From Sphingobacterium sp. (GTDB lineage Bacteria > Bacteroidota > Bacteroidia > Sphingobacteriales > Sphingobacteriaceae): a DNA stretch of 64,000 nt. Shown piece after piece: positions 63,101 to 64,000 of the stretch. Under the pieces are notes generated by a model. The model saw only the letters and a list, made by a program, of their open reading frames with translations, ran no database searches and was not told the origin of the DNA. Position 1 is the stretch's first letter, and each line of letters starts with the position of its first letter. The position numbers and the translations under genes are program-made. Location of the stretch: assembly GCA_031277685.1 (NCBI GenBank), contig JAITLV010000039.1, positions 1 through 64,000 of the forward strand. The letters are read 5' to 3'.

Positions 63101-63366
63101 GACCTATTATCATGACATCACTCGCATTTATTGTTGGTATGATACCGATGATGTCCGCCGTTGGCCCTTCAGCACAAGGTAATCACTCGATCAGTATTGC
63201 GGCGGCGGGCGGAATGCTTACCGGAGTTGTATTAGGACTCTTTATCATCCCTATCCTCTTTATCGTGTTCCAATATATACAGGAGAAAGTAAGCGGTACG
63301 CAGCAAGAGAAACAACAGGAAAATGAATCCATTTCTTTGGAAATTCCTGTACACACAAATAATTAG
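60178..63366 (+). CDS. RND efflux pump, AcrB/HAE1 type
   Basis: The 1062-residue inner-membrane protein starts MLKKFIERPVLATVISILLV and has the HAE1 pattern throughout: FPDIAPPAVQVTALYPGANA, GVGQASVFGG, and the proton-relay pair Asp407-Asp408 in IGIVVDDAIVVVEAV, at the same numbers as in E. coli AcrB. Twelve membrane segments and two large periplasmic loops are present. Together with the adaptor and the outer-membrane factor it would export drugs, detergents or related compounds. It is the second gene of the operon. Confidence 0.97.
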   Translation: MLKKFIERPVLATVISILLVILGVIGILKLPLQQFPDIAPPAVQVTALYPGANAETVLRAVAPSLEESINGVENMSYMSSTASNDGSLMITVYFKLGTDPDQAAVNVQNRVAQATSQLPAEVVQAGITTAKQQNSLIMVLDLYTEDEGKYDQTFLTNYAQINIIPELKRIPGVGQASVFGGSKDYSMRVWLNPNQMAAYKLTPEEVMGAIQDKNVEAAPGKFGESSREAFEFVIKYKGKLNQPSDYENIIIRSNTDGSVLKLKDVARVELGSYTYASKTRINGKSGLNIGVMQLAGSNANEIQIAIQEFMKKASLSFPKGVKYLVLYNTKDALDQSIDQVKHTLIEAFILVFLVVFLFLQDFRSTLIPAIAVPVAIVGTFFFMQLFGFSINLLTLFALVLAIGIVVDDAIVVVEAVHAKMEHNNLPPKLATTSAMSEITGAIISITLVMSAVFLPIGFMEGSTGVFYRQFAFTLAIAIVISAINALTLSPALCALFLKPTHHANHANKKLNFKERFFTGFNVGFDRLTKNYLGSLRFLIRYKWVAFAGLGITLLLTIFMIRRTPTGFIPSEDQGFIAISFSMPAGASLDRTSEALAEAEKQLQHADFTKTLNVLAGFNILTQSTSPSAGVAFILLKPHEERGNIKDINGIMADVNQRLSSIKGANFFVFTFPTVPGFSNVDGLDMVLQDRTGGQLGKFSTIGQGFIGELMKRPEIMMAFTTFKANYPQYELQVDDIKAEQLGVSTKSILQTMQAYFGSAQASDFNRFGKYYRVMVQADAKDRNEPTSMDGIFVKNRLGDMVPINTLVKLERVYGPETASRYNLFNSIGINAIPKPGYSSGDAIRAVEEVAKQHLPTGFTYEFSGMTKEEIVSGGQSTLIFILCLIFVYFLLAAQYESYIIPLAVIISIPTGIFGVFAAITLTDIANNIYVQVALVMLIGLLAKNAILIVEFAIQGRKQGLSIPSAALKAARLRLRPIIMTSLAFIVGMIPMMSAVGPSAQGNHSISIAAAGGMLTGVVLGLFIIPILFIVFQYIQEKVSGTQQEKQQENESISLEIPVHTNN

Positions 63367-63372
63367 TGAACA

Positions 63373-64000
63373 ATGACAACATCAAAATATATGCATAGAA
63401 AAGCAAAGCTACTGACAGTTTTCATCTTATCTTTTGTTGCGTGGTCCTGTAAGACAGATAAACTGGTTAGCAATAAGCACCTTGCATCAAATCTGCCTGA
63501 GCAATATCGCGATCAGGGAGCAACGTCGCAAGAAAATAATATCGGTTCTATTCCATGGCGCGATTTCTTCAAAGATCCTGTTTTGCAAAGTTTGATCGAC
63601 AGTGCAATCCAACATAACTTGGATATGCAATTGGCATTAAAAAATATAGAGTCATCTCAGTTAAGTATGAGACAGGCAAAAGCCAACTATCTTCCTACGG
63701 CACAATTGCAAATCAGGGGGAATACAACCAACCCCTCCAATAACAGCATGAATGGACTTAGCTTGGCGCAATTTTTAAAGCAGCATCATGTTGAAGATTA
63801 CACTGCTTCCATCGGCTTATCGTGGGAGGCAGATCTATGGGGAAAAATCAAGAGCCAGAACGCTGCTGCATTAGCCTCCTATCTACAAACTGAGGAAGCT
63901 AAAAAAGTGATACAAACACAATTGATTGCTCAGGTGGCGCAAGGTTATTATCAACTGTTGATGCTTTATCAGTTACGAGATATCGCGCAGCAAAATTTGC
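63373..64000 (+). CDS. Outer-membrane efflux factor (OprM/NodT type), cut by window edge
   Basis: The ATG lies 6 nt after the pump stop. The first 209 residues show a lipoprotein signal (LSFVAWSC, Cys26) and the OprM/NodT pattern: IPWRDFFKDPVLQSLIDSAI, then QHNLDMQLALKNIESSQLSM, then LSWEADLWGKIKSQNAAALA. This is the TolC-like exit duct of the RND system; the rest lies beyond base 64000. Confidence 0.93.
   Translation, partial: MTTSKYMHRKAKLLTVFILSFVAWSCKTDKLVSNKHLASNLPEQYRDQGATSQENNIGSIPWRDFFKDPVLQSLIDSAIQHNLDMQLALKNIESSQLSMRQAKANYLPTAQLQIRGNTTNPSNNSMNGLSLAQFLKQHHVEDYTASIGLSWEADLWGKIKSQNAAALASYLQTEEAKKVIQTQLIAQVAQGYYQLLMLYQLRDIAQQNL

Overview
The window reads as a chromosomal segment of a Bacteroidota species, most likely of the Sphingobacterium/Pedobacter type (inference). 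The support is: an Oar-like TonB-dependent receptor with a carboxypeptidase-like N-terminal domain, many lipoproteins, short Crp-type regulators ending in a YLGIT..(T/Y)LS helix-turn-helix, a KdpD reduced to its N-terminal half, and promoters of the TTG-N19..21-TANNTTTG type. No rRNA, tRNA, CRISPR array, transposase or phage gene was seen.

Layout. 1-4.2 kb: a cut-off lipoprotein, a Crp-type regulator with a small beta-barrel and a DoxX protein, and a GH30 glycosidase lipoprotein. 4.3-11.4 kb: a frameshifted GNAT gene, a GlxA-type AraC regulator, DUF1569, small unknowns, an alpha/beta hydrolase with an AHSA1-like protein, a lipoprotein, and an exported flavodoxin-Rid fusion. 11.6-17.3 kb: one 1907-residue protein joining a transglutaminase-like N-terminus, a DUF4011-type region, an SF1 helicase, a PD-(D/E)XK-like nuclease and a DUF3320-like tail. 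17.3-21.2 kb: a three-gene operon (two members of one small unnamed family around a GNAT) and three unknowns. 21.4-25.9 kb: a Crp-type regulator and DinB protein, an ArsC-family protein, a 63-bp tandem repeat, and an AraC regulator with an aldo/keto reductase.

25.9-35.6 kb is a complete Kdp potassium-uptake cluster on the minus strand: small membrane-peptide ORFs, a third member of the unnamed family, kdpF, kdpA, kdpB, kdpC, an outer-membrane beta-barrel, a KdpD stand-alone N-terminal part and a separate HAMP-PAS histidine kinase. No response regulator is present. The control region upstream of this cluster closely resembles the one upstream of the 18.3 kb operon, which ties the two loci together.

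35.7-58.2 kb is a mosaic of single genes and gene pairs: methyltransferases, a DUF1080 lipoprotein, a small exported barrel, an SMR exporter with a Crp regulator, an Oar-like receptor followed by an exported class II cyclic-nucleotide phosphodiesterase, a nitroreductase/HxlR divergent pair, a Crp regulator with a DUF418-like membrane protein, a thioredoxin-reductase-like flavoprotein, a DUF1349 protein, a LuxR regulator, a kinase-like/beta-barrel fusion and an orphan GHKL ATPase. 58.2 kb to the right edge is a TetR-controlled RND efflux operon (adaptor, pump, cut-off outer-membrane factor) with three copies of a TAACANNGTTA-type operator.

The items most worth a second look are the giant helicase-nuclease, the duplicated control module shared by the Kdp and 18 kb loci, the exported WrbA-Rid fusion, the kinase-like barrel protein and the palindromic 63-bp repeat.
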